Source: Flavobacterium sp. 9
GTDB taxonomy: Bacteria > Bacteroidota > Bacteroidia > Flavobacteriales > Flavobacteriaceae
Reading direction: 5' to 3'
Assembly (NCBI RefSeq): GCF_002754195.1
Contig: NZ_PEEU01000001.1
Coordinates: 310,001-374,000 of the forward strand
DNA: 64,000 nucleotides
Under the pieces are notes generated by a model. That model saw only the letters and a program-made list of their open reading frames with translations, was not told where the DNA came from and searched no databases. Both the position numbers and the translations under genes were made by a program. This document shows, in pieces, positions 26,962 through 36,132 of the stretch (positions are counted from its first letter, which is position 1; each line of letters opens with the position of its first letter).

Positions 26962-27969
26962 ATGAATAAATCAATCCTATATAAACTTCTATTTCTTTCC
27001 ATATTAATATCTGGATTATCCGGCAACGCACAAGTTCTCCGCAAAAGAACAACGCTTCTTATGGGCGGACGTTTTGATATTACAATTGTTGCGAATGATT
27101 CGCTTGAAGCGGAAAAAAATATAGATGCCGTTATTGCCGAAATTACAAGAATTGAAAACCTAATCTCAGATTGGAAATCAGATTCACAGGTTTCTGAAGT
27201 AAATCAGAATGCGGGAATACGTCCTGTAAAAGTAGATCGAGAAGTTTTTGAATTAACGCAAAGAGCCATACAATTTTCTGAAGCTACAAAAGGCGGATTT
27301 GACGTTAGTTTTGCAGCAATGGACAGAATCTGGAAATTTGACGGATCAATGACCGAAATGCCTTCGGCGGAAGCCATAAAAAAATCAGTAGAAAAAGTTG
27401 GTTACAAAAGCATCATTCTGGATAGTGCACAATCGAGTATTTTTCTAAAACTAAAAGGAATGAAAATTGGTTTTGGTGCTTTAGGCGAAGGATATGCAAC
27501 TGATAAATGTCGCGCCATGATGATCGCAAAAGGTATAAAAGCCGGTATCATAAACGGTTCCGGAGATATGAGTACGTGGGGAAAACAACCTAACGGAAAT
27601 CCGTGGAAAATTGGGATTACAAACCCATTTAATCCTGATAAACTTCTGGCTACAATTCCGTTAGAACAACACGCAATCACGACTTCGGGAAGCTATGAAA
27701 AGTTTGTTGTTTTTAATGGCGTGAGATATTCCCATATCATAAATCCCGCAACAGGTTATCCCGCAACAGGATTATGCAGCGTGACAGTTCTTGGTCCTGA
27801 CGCCGAAACTGCAAACGGTTTAAGCACTTCGCTTATGGTTTTAGGACAAAAAGAAGGTCTTACTTTGCTTCAAAAATATCCTGATTATAGCTGTTTGATG
27901 ATTACTGATAATGGTAAAGTAGTGAAATCAAAAAACTTCAAGATTAAGAAGTTTAAAGCTAAACTTTAA
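26962..27969 (+). CDS. apbE: FAD:protein FMN transferase
   Basis: ApbE splits FAD and attaches FMN through a phosphoester bond to Thr or Ser of target proteins outside the cytoplasm. The 335 residues include a signal peptide ending SGNAQ. Family motifs are LMGGRFDITIVAND, GGFDVSFAAMDRIWKF, GFGALGEGYATDK, NGSGDMSTWGK, ITTSGSYEKF and YSHIINPATGYPA (metal/flavin-binding region). It closes the ankyrin-DUF2271-PepSY-reductase run, separated from the reductase by 251 bp of repeat DNA, so it may also have its own promoter. The DUF2271 protein is the most obvious local substrate. Confidence 0.95.
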   Translation: MNKSILYKLLFLSILISGLSGNAQVLRKRTTLLMGGRFDITIVANDSLEAEKNIDAVIAEITRIENLISDWKSDSQVSEVNQNAGIRPVKVDREVFELTQRAIQFSEATKGGFDVSFAAMDRIWKFDGSMTEMPSAEAIKKSVEKVGYKSIILDSAQSSIFLKLKGMKIGFGALGEGYATDKCRAMMIAKGIKAGIINGSGDMSTWGKQPNGNPWKIGITNPFNPDKLLATIPLEQHAITTSGSYEKFVVFNGVRYSHIINPATGYPATGLCSVTVLGPDAETANGLSTSLMVLGQKEGLTLLQKYPDYSCLMITDNGKVVKSKNFKIKKFKAKL

Positions 27970-28008
27970 TATAACAAGCTGGATTATCTTTGTCGAATTC
28001 CTTGTGAT

Positions 28009-28112
28009 GGATGGATTAAAATCCATCCCTACAATATAGTTTCGTTCCTCGGGAACTCTTCATAAAATTTCGCAGGAATGATTTATCTTGTAGCAAGGGA
28101 TTTTAATCCCTT
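28009..28112. repeat. two short palindromes of the GGATTTTAATCC type
   Basis: GGATGGATT-AA-AATCCATCC (28009-28028) and AAGGGATT-TT-AATCCCTT (28095-28112). Similar ATTAAAATCCATC sequence occurs near 3760-3772. Confidence 0.6.
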
Positions 28113-28136
28113 GAAACGCAACATAACCCCAATATT

Positions 28137-28223
28137 TGTCATTGCGAGGAACGAAGCAACCACACTAACAAAAATTACTAATTGAATTCAGCAAATGAGA
28201 TTGCTTCGTTCCTCGCAAAGACC
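28137..28223. repeat. GAGGAACGAAGCAA palindromic element, copy 2
   Basis: The arms TTGCGAGGAACGAAGCAA (28142-28159) and its exact complement (28201-28218). The interior is nearly identical to 37235-37321 and to the complement of 3799-3887. Confidence 0.85.
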
Positions 28224-28310
28224 AATCTTTGTCGAGTTTTTATTGTGATTTACTTCGTCTGTTCGCTATCGCTTCCGTCTCGCTCCTCCTTTTTCAGAAC
28301 GAAACAAAAC

Positions 28311-28336
28311 AAAAAAAACGCCCCATTTCTGAGGCG
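28311..28336 (-). terminator. intrinsic terminator of the 28363-28857 gene
   Basis: On the minus strand CGCCTC-AGAAAT-GGGGCG (one G-U pair) is followed by eight T. Confidence 0.75.
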
Positions 28337-28362
28337 CTCTTCCAATTTAGTCATGTTTTTAA

Positions 28363-28857
28363 TTAATGGTGATCATTGTGCGAATGATTCTGATCCCTGT
28401 CTTTGTTTGGATGATCCTTTTTTGAATTTCCTTTTTTATCGTCTTTATCCTTTTTATTATGATATTCTTTGTTGTTTTTTTCCGGTTTATTTCCTCTGTT
28501 TTTCTGAGGTTTTCCATGATATCCTTTTGGATAATTAGCTCTGTGTTTACTATGATAAGTATAAGGAGCATTTCCTCTGTAATCATTTAAAACCACTTTA
28601 TAACCGCCATACAAATCATATTGTCTGTATCTTGCAGGCAATCTATTCTCACGAATCCATCGTCCATTGTTATCATAAATAAACTGACTTTGTGTAACAT
28701 CATAATAAATATCGATGTCCGGTAAATAGTAATATCTACTATTGTCATAACCTTGTGGTCCCCAATTTGGAGGTGTACCAATATTTACGTTTACTGAAAC
28801 TTGTGCCTGTGCAAAAACGCTCATCAAGAGTATTAATGCGAATCCTATTTTTTTCAT
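28363..28857 (-). CDS. secreted protein with highly charged His/Lys/Asp-rich tail
   Basis: This 164-residue protein has a signal peptide (MKKIGFALILLMSVFAQAQ). A folded-looking part (about 20-110) is rich in Tyr (YYYLPDIDIYYDV, YDLYGGYKVVLNDYRG) and is followed by a low-complexity tail of Lys, Asp, Asn and His ending HSHNDHH. Proteins of this layout are common and uncharacterised in flavobacteria. The His/Asp-rich end could bind metal ions, which is inference. It has its own -7 box and a terminator, so it is monocistronic. Confidence 0.8.
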   Translation of the reverse strand: MKKIGFALILLMSVFAQAQVSVNVNIGTPPNWGPQGYDNSRYYYLPDIDIYYDVTQSQFIYDNNGRWIRENRLPARYRQYDLYGGYKVVLNDYRGNAPYTYHSKHRANYPKGYHGKPQKNRGNKPEKNNKEYHNKKDKDDKKGNSKKDHPNKDRDQNHSHNDHH

Positions 28858-28890
28858 TGTTGTGGTATTTAAGTATTATTTGATTTAATA

Positions 28891-28898
28891 CAAAGCTA
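28891..28898 (-). promoter_or_regulatory. -7 box of the 28857 gene
   Basis: The minus strand reads TAGCTTTG, an exact TAnnTTTG match 33 bp upstream of the start. No -33 TTG at standard spacing. Confidence 0.5.
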
Positions 28899-28989
28899 AA
28901 GTAGTGCCAAATATTTGCTTTTCACCTATTAATTATACGAAACCATAGTAGCAATCGACGAATAGCACTTCTTAATCGATATAAAATTA

Positions 28990-29023
28990 TACGAAAAAAC
29001 GCCTCAGGATTGAGGCGTTTTTA
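28990..29023 (-). terminator. intrinsic terminator of the RND efflux operon
   Basis: The perfect stem AACGCCTCA / TGAGGCGTT has a 4-nt loop and T-runs on both sides. It lies about 35 bp after the last gene of the operon. Confidence 0.85.
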
Positions 29024-29055
29024 AACAAATAAAACAATACAATAACCAATAACTA

Positions 29056-30459
29056 TTATTTCCATCCACCGCCTAAAGCGCGGTACAAATCAACAACTGC
29101 TTGTAATTTTTGCAAATTATCATTGATACCGCTCAATTGAGCAGCCAATAAATTTTGTTCTGATGTTAATACATCTGTATAATTTGTAGCTGAGCTATAT
29201 TCTAAAAGCTGTTGTGTAAAATCGACTGACTTTACAAGAGCTTCAATTTGTTTTGCTCTGGAATCTTCTTTTTCAACTGCCATTTCATAAGCATATAAAG
29301 CATTTGAAACTTCTTGTCCCGCAACCAAAAGGCTTTGTTGGAAATTGTTTAATGCCTGCACTTGTTTAGATTGTGCCGTTGTTAATCTTGCTTTGTTCAA
29401 ACCCTGATTAAAAAGTGGCTGCGTTAATCCGCCAATCAAAGAATAAAATACAGAATTACTAAAGAAATCCGTTAATTGCAGGTTCGAAAATCCTCCACTT
29501 GCTGTCAATGTCAAACTTGGATAAAAATAAGTTTTAGCCATATTTGTGTTTTCAAAAGCCGTTCTGAAATTAAATTCCGCCTGACGGACATCAGGACGAT
29601 TCTCTAATAATTGCGCCGGAACACCAATCGCAATATTCTCCGGAATTACCTGATTTCCTAATGTTCCTCTTTCAATTGTTCCGGGAGCTTGTCCCAATAA
29701 AATATTAAGCGCATTTTCAGTCTCGCGAATGTCTCTTTTTAAATCCGGAATCAATACTTCGGCTGCATGTTGATTGGCTTCACTTTGCACAACTGCTGCA
29801 CCTGTAACAATTGCGCCTTCTTTTAAAGCCTTTATAACTTCAACATTTTTGATACGACTTTCTAATGTTGCTTTTGTAATTTCTAATTGTTTATCATACG
29901 CTAACAATAAAAAATAATTATTAGCAATATCCGAAATCAATTGTGTCTGAATAGCTTGTTTTGCAGCATCTGTAGAAAGATATGTTGCCAAAGCCGCTCT
30001 TTTTGAACTGCTTAATTTTCCCCAAATATCAGCTTCCCAAGACGTACTTAAACCAAGTTTGTAAGTGGTTGTCAAAGTATTGATATTAATTCCTGCCGGA
30101 AAATTCAAACCTGCTTCAGATTGTTTCGTGTGCGTTGCATTAGCATCAAGATTCAGAGTTGGATAATACGCTAATTTTGACTGACGTAAAGAAGCGCGCG
30201 CCTGAACAATGTTTTCAATCGCATTCTTTAAGTTGTTATTTTGATTTAATCCTTTTTGAATTAAAGCATTCAGTTTTTCATCTTTAAAAACACTTTGCCA
30301 AGGCATACTCGCAATCGTAGTCGAATCGGCAGAAGCCTTATCACGATACAAATTATCTGTCGATATAGTGGTGGGGCGTTCGTATTTTTTAGTAACGCAT
30401 GCACTCAAAAGAGTGGCTGCAATTACTATCATAATATATTTATTTGAACTATGAGTCAT
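29056..30459 (-). CDS. outer-membrane efflux factor (TolC/NodT family lipoprotein)
   Basis: This is the outer-membrane channel of the RND tripartite pump. It is 467 residues, with a lipoprotein signal ending LLSAC, two outer-membrane-efflux repeats of long helices, and family motifs SWEADIWGKLSSSKRAA, LENRPDVRQAEFNF and the C-terminal LYRALGGGW. It is the last gene of MFP-RND-OMF, starting 19 bp after the pump gene. Substrates cannot be read from sequence, but the HAE1-like pump points to hydrophobic or amphiphilic compounds. Confidence 0.95.
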   Translation of the reverse strand: MTHSSNKYIMIVIAATLLSACVTKKYERPTTISTDNLYRDKASADSTTIASMPWQSVFKDEKLNALIQKGLNQNNNLKNAIENIVQARASLRQSKLAYYPTLNLDANATHTKQSEAGLNFPAGININTLTTTYKLGLSTSWEADIWGKLSSSKRAALATYLSTDAAKQAIQTQLISDIANNYFLLLAYDKQLEITKATLESRIKNVEVIKALKEGAIVTGAAVVQSEANQHAAEVLIPDLKRDIRETENALNILLGQAPGTIERGTLGNQVIPENIAIGVPAQLLENRPDVRQAEFNFRTAFENTNMAKTYFYPSLTLTASGGFSNLQLTDFFSNSVFYSLIGGLTQPLFNQGLNKARLTTAQSKQVQALNNFQQSLLVAGQEVSNALYAYEMAVEKEDSRAKQIEALVKSVDFTQQLLEYSSATNYTDVLTSEQNLLAAQLSGINDNLQKLQAVVDLYRALGGGWK

Positions 30460-30478
30460 CTTTGTATTAATTAAATTA

Positions 30479-33400
30479 TTACTCTTTATGAGCTTCGATC
30501 AGTTGCACTTCTTCATCATCTTCGTCGTCATAACCATCTTTTGCCGGACCACTAAGTTTTTCTTGTAAAGTCTGGAAAATGATAAACAATACCGGAATAA
30601 CAAATACTCCTAATATGGTTCCAATCAACATTCCTCCAACGGCTCCTGTACCAATCGATTTATTTCCAACTGCTCCCGCTCCTGAAGCAAACATCAAAGG
30701 AACAAGTCCTAAAATAAAGGCAAACGAAGTCATCAAAATTGGTCTTAAACGTGCTACGGCTCCTTCGACTGCGGCTTGTACAATTGGCATTCCTTTTCGC
30801 CTTCTTTCTAAGGCAAATTCAACAATCAAAATACCGTTCTTCGCCAGCAATCCAATCAACATGATTAAGGAAATCTGCAGATAAATATTACTGTTTAATT
30901 TGAATATAATCGAGAACAAATAAGCTCCTGCAAGTCCAAACGGAATTGATAATAATACTGCAAATGGCAATATATAACTCTCATATTGTGCACTTAACAA
31001 GAAGTAAACAAACACAAGACATAATATAAAAATGAATATAGTTTCACTTCCAGAAGCTAATTCCTCACGTGTTAATCCTGAGAATTCATATCCGTAACCT
31101 GCCGGAAGTTCTTGCGCTGCAACTTCCTGAATTGCTTTAATTGCATCTCCGGAACTAAATCCCGGATTTGGTGCTCCTGTAATAGCAATAGAGGTAAATA
31201 AGTTAAATCTCGAAATAGATTCCGGTCCAAAAACTCTGGTCATTTTTACAAACTCTGTAATTGGAGCCATTGTTCCTGAGCTATTTCTAACAAAGATTTT
31301 ATTAAGTCCTTCTGTGTTTGTACGGAATTCCGGAGAAGCCTGCACCATAACACGATACTGTTTTCCGAATTTATTGAAATTCGAAGCATACAATCCTCCA
31401 TAATATCCTTGCATTGTCGACAAAATCGTATTCACAGGAACTCCTGCATCTTTAGCTTTTGCTAAATTGATTTCCATCATATATTGCGGGAAACCAGGAT
31501 TAAATGGCGTTGTCGCATATTGTATTTCGGGACGTTTTGATAACTTTTCTAAGAATTCAGTATTAACCTTAAAGAATTCCTGAGTTGTATGTCCTCCTTT
31601 ATCCTGCAACTGAAATTCGAATCCACCACTTTGTCCAAATCCTGAAATTGTTGGTGGCGAAATAAAGAAGATATTAGCTTCACGAATTCCGCTTGTTTTG
31701 GCAAAAAGCTGACCAATTACATCATTAACACTCAGATCACGTTTTTCCCACGTATCCATTTTTATAATAACCATACTGTAAGCACTTCCTGCTCCGGCTG
31801 TAAAGTTTTGCCCAACAATACGCAATGTGTTTTTAACCCCTGGAATCGTTTTGGCAATACTGTCTACTTTCTTGGCAATTACATCAGAACGTTCCATAGA
31901 AGCTGATGGCGGTAAACTAATATTAGCAAAAATAGTCCCTAAATCTTCCGCAGGAACGAAAGCTGATGGTGTGGTTTTCATCATATAAAATAATGACGCA
32001 CTCGAAATAAGAATAGCCGCAAGTACAATCCATTTTTTTACAGAAAGAAATTGAACTGAACGTTTATATCTGCCCGTTACATTATCAAAAGCAACGTTAA
32101 ACGAAGTATAAAATCTTTGAATAAAACTACTATGTTTGTGATCGTCAGCATGTGGTTTTAAAAGTAAAGCACACAATGCGGGACTTAAAGTCAATGCGTT
32201 AATTGCCGAAAGGATAATCGCTACTGCAAGAGTAATACCAAATTGCTTGTAGAAAACTCCCGTTGATCCTGTAATAAAAGTAACGGGAATAAATACGGCA
32301 GCCATTACAAGTGTAATCGAAATAATCGCACCCGAAATTTCATCCATTGCATCAATCGTAGCTTTCTTAGACGATTTATAACCGTGATCCAGTTTGGCAT
32401 GCACCGCCTCGACGACGACAATCGCATCATCGACGACAATACCAATCGCCAGAACCATTGCAAAAAGCGTTAGTAAGTTAATGGTAAATCCAAATAAATT
32501 CAGAAAGAAAAACGTTCCTACAATCGCAACCGGAACCGCAATTGCCGGAATCAAAGTTGATCTAAAATCCTGAAGAAAAATAAATACTACGATAAAAACC
32601 AATATAAAAGCTTCGATTAAAGTATGAATTACTTTTTCGATAGAAGCATCCAAATTTTCGTTAACATCAACAAGAGTAGTGTATTTTACTCCTTTCGGGA
32701 AAGTTTTTGCAGCTTCTTCAATCAGCTTTTTAGAGTTGATAATTACATCACGTGCATTAGATCCCGGAGTCTGGCTAATTGCCAAAGCTGTCGATTCTAT
32801 ACCATTTGTTTTAGTCGTTGAAGCATAACTTAAGGAACCTAACTCAACTTTTGCAACATCTTTAAGACGTAACATTTGTCCGTTTCCAACAGATTTGATA
32901 ATGATATCACCAAATTCCTTAGCGCTCGTTAAACGACCTTTATACTTAATTACATATTGAAAAGCCTGATTTCCGTTTTCACCAAATTTACCTGGTGCTG
33001 CTTCGATATTTTGTTCAGCCAAAGCAGCGGAAATATCACTTGGAATCAATTTGTATTGTTGCATTACATCCGGTCTCAACCAGATTCTCATCGAATAATC
33101 GTTTGCACCAAATACAGTTACATCTCCTACTCCAACTACACGCTGAATTTGTGGAACAAGGTTGATCTTAGCATAATTTTGAAGGAAAGTCTGACTATAC
33201 TCATTTCCATCACTATACAAAGAGAAAATCAATAAGTTACTACTCTGACTTTTCGTCACCGTTACCCCAGCCTGAGTTACCTCTACCGGTAATAAACTAG
33301 TTGCTCTTGAAACCCTGTTCTGAACGTTTACCGCTGCTAAATCAGGATTTGTTCCTACTTTAAAGTAGATTTTTATAGACGCATTACCGTCATTTGTTGC

Positions 33401-33643
33401 TGTAGAAGTCATGTAAGTCATGTTTTCTACACCATTAATTTGCTCTTCCAACGGAATTACAATACTTTTCAAAACCACATCAGCATTGGCTCCGGTATAA
33501 CTTGCGGAGACATTTACTGTTGGCGGAGCAATATCAGGATATTGAGAAATAGGCAGCTCAACAAGTCCTAAAATCCCTAAAATGACAATAATAACAGATA
33601 TTACCGTCGAAAGAACAGGTCTTTGTATGAATATTTTAAACAT
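30479..33643 (-). CDS. RND efflux transporter, AcrB/HAE1 type
   Basis: The inner-membrane proton-driven pump of 1054 residues is full length for AcrB-like proteins. It starts MFKIFIQRPVLSTVISVIIVILGILG and has PISQYPDIAPP, the TM4 double aspartate in GIVVDDAIVVVEAV, TM10-12 motifs (GLLAKNGILIVEFA) and two large periplasmic porter loops (VNVQNRVSRA, GFGQSGGFEFQLQD). Its C-terminus is acidic (DDEDDEE). It is in an operon with the adaptor (8-bp gap) and the outer-membrane factor, divergent from a LytS/LytTR two-component system that may control it. Confidence 0.97.
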   Translation of the reverse strand: MFKIFIQRPVLSTVISVIIVILGILGLVELPISQYPDIAPPTVNVSASYTGANADVVLKSIVIPLEEQINGVENMTYMTSTATNDGNASIKIYFKVGTNPDLAAVNVQNRVSRATSLLPVEVTQAGVTVTKSQSSNLLIFSLYSDGNEYSQTFLQNYAKINLVPQIQRVVGVGDVTVFGANDYSMRIWLRPDVMQQYKLIPSDISAALAEQNIEAAPGKFGENGNQAFQYVIKYKGRLTSAKEFGDIIIKSVGNGQMLRLKDVAKVELGSLSYASTTKTNGIESTALAISQTPGSNARDVIINSKKLIEEAAKTFPKGVKYTTLVDVNENLDASIEKVIHTLIEAFILVFIVVFIFLQDFRSTLIPAIAVPVAIVGTFFFLNLFGFTINLLTLFAMVLAIGIVVDDAIVVVEAVHAKLDHGYKSSKKATIDAMDEISGAIISITLVMAAVFIPVTFITGSTGVFYKQFGITLAVAIILSAINALTLSPALCALLLKPHADDHKHSSFIQRFYTSFNVAFDNVTGRYKRSVQFLSVKKWIVLAAILISSASLFYMMKTTPSAFVPAEDLGTIFANISLPPSASMERSDVIAKKVDSIAKTIPGVKNTLRIVGQNFTAGAGSAYSMVIIKMDTWEKRDLSVNDVIGQLFAKTSGIREANIFFISPPTISGFGQSGGFEFQLQDKGGHTTQEFFKVNTEFLEKLSKRPEIQYATTPFNPGFPQYMMEINLAKAKDAGVPVNTILSTMQGYYGGLYASNFNKFGKQYRVMVQASPEFRTNTEGLNKIFVRNSSGTMAPITEFVKMTRVFGPESISRFNLFTSIAITGAPNPGFSSGDAIKAIQEVAAQELPAGYGYEFSGLTREELASGSETIFIFILCLVFVYFLLSAQYESYILPFAVLLSIPFGLAGAYLFSIIFKLNSNIYLQISLIMLIGLLAKNGILIVEFALERRRKGMPIVQAAVEGAVARLRPILMTSFAFILGLVPLMFASGAGAVGNKSIGTGAVGGMLIGTILGVFVIPVLFIIFQTLQEKLSGPAKDGYDDEDDEEVQLIEAHKE

Positions 33644-33651
33644 TTTTTTTC

Positions 33652-34815
33652 TTATTTTAAGTCAGCATAAACTTCTCCCTGACTTTGATTTTTAGGTTTG
33701 ATTTCGCTTCCGTCTTTCAACGCTGCAACTCCTTCTAATACAATTTGATCTCCGGTTTTTAAACCTTCGGTTACGACATAATAATTCCCTGCGCTATTTT
33801 CTAAAACTTTGATAGCGACATTTTTAGTTTTACCGTCTTTTCCAACTGTAACAGCAAACATTTTATCCTGAAGTTCAAATGTGGCACTTTGCGGAATCAA
33901 TAGTTTTTGTTCTACGTCTTGCGGAATTTTTACTGTAGCACTGCTTCCGCTTCTGATAATTCCTTTTGGATTAGGGAAACGTGCTCTAAAAGTAACCGAA
34001 CCTGTTTCTGTATTAATTAATCCGTTTACCGTTTCAACATATCCTTTTTCACTATAAGTTGAACCGTCTGAAAGTAATAATGAAACCGCTGGCATTTTCT
34101 TAATCAACTGAGCAAGTGAACTTCCTTCGGCAGCAGTTTGAGTAAAGTTTAAAAGCATTTTTTCATTCAATGCAAAATAAGCATAAACGTTACCAATGCT
34201 TGAAACCGTTGTTAAAGGTTCTGTTGTATTTGAGCCAACTAAACTTCCTAAACGAAACGGAATCGAACCTACAACACCATTAACCGGACTTGTTACAGTT
34301 GTATATCCCAGATTAGTTTTGGCATTTACCAAACTTGCATTTGCCTGCGCTAATGTTGCTACAGCAGATTCATATGTATATTGTGCCGATTCTAAATCGT
34401 ATTTACTGATAATTCCTTTTTCGACCAATGGTCTTACTTTATTTACAGCCAGTTTTGCTGCACTTAAACTTGCCTGAGCGCTCTTTATACTTGCACTTGC
34501 TGTACGAACTTCCTGCTCATATTCTGGCGCGCTGATTTTGAATAAAGGTTGTCCGACTTTTACAACGGCACCTTCATCAACAAAAATTTTGTCAATATAA
34601 CCTTCGACCCTTGGGCGGATTTCGATATTTTGCTGTCCTTGAATAGTTGCCGGAAAATCAGTATATAAAGTTGCTGATTTAGGTTCTAAAGTCAGCGTTT
34701 TATACTCTTTAACTTGTGGTGCGCCGCCAGCCTGAGCCGATTTGTCATTTTTATTTCCGCATGAAGCGATGATAACTGACGCAGCAATAATGCTTAAAAA
34801 AGATTGCTTATTCAT
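33652..34815 (-). CDS. RND efflux periplasmic adaptor (AcrA/MFP family lipoprotein)
   Basis: This adaptor links the pump to the outer-membrane channel. The 387-residue protein has a lipoprotein signal with Cys at about residue 19 (VIIASCGN). A lipoyl/barrel-sandwich half (IEIRPRVEGYIDKIFVDEGAVVKVGQPLF) precedes an alpha-helical hairpin (about 95-165, Ala/Ser/Lys-rich). The second lipoyl half (LGYTTVTSPVNGVVG) and beta-barrel domains complete the fold. It is first in the operon, and its upstream region is shared with the divergent sensor kinase gene. Confidence 0.95.
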   Translation of the reverse strand: MNKQSFLSIIAASVIIASCGNKNDKSAQAGGAPQVKEYKTLTLEPKSATLYTDFPATIQGQQNIEIRPRVEGYIDKIFVDEGAVVKVGQPLFKISAPEYEQEVRTASASIKSAQASLSAAKLAVNKVRPLVEKGIISKYDLESAQYTYESAVATLAQANASLVNAKTNLGYTTVTSPVNGVVGSIPFRLGSLVGSNTTEPLTTVSSIGNVYAYFALNEKMLLNFTQTAAEGSSLAQLIKKMPAVSLLLSDGSTYSEKGYVETVNGLINTETGSVTFRARFPNPKGIIRSGSSATVKIPQDVEQKLLIPQSATFELQDKMFAVTVGKDGKTKNVAIKVLENSAGNYYVVTEGLKTGDQIVLEGVAALKDGSEIKPKNQSQGEVYADLK

Positions 34816-35082
34816 TTTGATGAATTATGAGATTATCTACTTATTAAGAAGCAAAAGAACTAAAACAGTTCAAGCAAAACTTTTCAAATAGACGTAGCCC
34901 TAGAGATAATCGATAGATATGCGATAAGAACCGATAAAGGTTGAATCCCTGAAAAATTGTAATTTTGACCGGCGCTCATCGGCTCTAAAATGGTTTTTAT
35001 GGACTGTAATTACATTTTGAGCGATTGGTTTTATATTGAATGTAAATAAAATGTAATATTGCCCTTCAAACCTTAAATTATA
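34816..35082. promoter_or_regulatory. divergent regulatory region, RND operon and LytS/LytTR
   Basis: It contains the palindrome TGTAATTACA (35005-35014) and a second TGTAAT at 35052-35057. TAATATTG (35054-35061) is a one-mismatch -7 box for the kinase gene. LytTR regulators bind short direct repeats, but I could not assign a definite pair. Confidence 0.35.
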
Positions 35083-36132
35083 ATGGCACCAAACTTTTTT
35101 AAACCTTACATTTTTGTCGGATTACATATCCTGGTCTGGCTATTGTTAGGATTTACCTTGTTGTTTTATATTCCGCTCACATGGAATATTGTTCTTCCGG
35201 CAATCTTTTGGTTGTGGCAGTCTATTGTGCTGTTTTTCATGATTGTTATATTTTATTTTAATGCACATATAATCGTCCCACGAACTATTATAAGAGATAA
35301 CATAAGTCCATTTTTTATTCTGGCACTTTTTATCATTTTTATAATGCAATTGGTTGCTTATCTATACAATTACAATACTGACTTACATAATAAACTGGCA
35401 TTAATCTTAGGTTTTAAAAAATACCGAAATGATTATTTTGACAATTATGTTTTCACAATAACCTTATTAGTTTTAGGAATAAGCACGAGTTATGCAATGC
35501 TTCGACACTGGCAAAAAGCCGCACAACACAAGCAAAAACTGGAACAGGATAAAACCATGGCAGAACTGGCGATGCTGAAAGCGCAAATTAATCCGCACTT
35601 TTTCTTCAATTCGCTTAATAGCATTTATTCTCTTACTTATACCAATATCGAAGATTCTCGCAGCGCTTTGCATACTTTAAGCCGAATGATGCGTTATTTA
35701 CTTTATAGTACAGAAGGCGAACGAACTACGTTATTAAAAGAAGCCGAATTCATGAAAGATTTTATAGCTTTGATGAAGCTTCGTGCCAATAAAAAACTAA
35801 CGATAACAACAGATATACCAGAAAAGATCCACGATTTTCCAATTGTTCCAATGTTGTTACTACCTTTAGTAGAAAATGCCTTTAAACACGGTATTCACGC
35901 AACGGACAAAAGTGAAATATATATTAAATTAAGACAAAATGGAAACGATCTTGAATTTGAAGTCGAAAATACTTTTTTCGAAAAAACATCGACTACAGAT
36001 CAAGGCGGAATTGGGTTGACAAATACAAAACGCAGATTGCATTTGATTTATCCAAATAAGCATTTAATGACTGCCGGTATTGACCAAAATGGTAAATACA
36101 AAGTAAATCTGCAAATAACTTTAGAACAATGA
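35083..36132 (+). CDS. LytS-family sensor histidine kinase
   Basis: The 349-residue membrane kinase has about four N-terminal TM segments (residues 10-145) and a short coiled coil. The His_kinase motif is LKAQINPHFFFNSLNSIYSL, with phosphorylated His172. The ATPase part has the N-box PLVENAFKHG and GGIGLTNTKRRL. It has no large sensor domain, so it may sense the membrane or use its TM bundle. It overlaps the response regulator gene by 4 bp, showing translational coupling. Confidence 0.95.
   Translation: MAPNFFKPYIFVGLHILVWLLLGFTLLFYIPLTWNIVLPAIFWLWQSIVLFFMIVIFYFNAHIIVPRTIIRDNISPFFILALFIIFIMQLVAYLYNYNTDLHNKLALILGFKKYRNDYFDNYVFTITLLVLGISTSYAMLRHWQKAAQHKQKLEQDKTMAELAMLKAQINPHFFFNSLNSIYSLTYTNIEDSRSALHTLSRMMRYLLYSTEGERTTLLKEAEFMKDFIALMKLRANKKLTITTDIPEKIHDFPIVPMLLLPLVENAFKHGIHATDKSEIYIKLRQNGNDLEFEVENTFFEKTSTTDQGGIGLTNTKRRLHLIYPNKHLMTAGIDQNGKYKVNLQITLEQ

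Noticed and set aside
28182..28538. 118-codon plus-strand frame
   Set aside because: It starts in a repeat element and runs antisense through the secreted-protein gene and its terminator.
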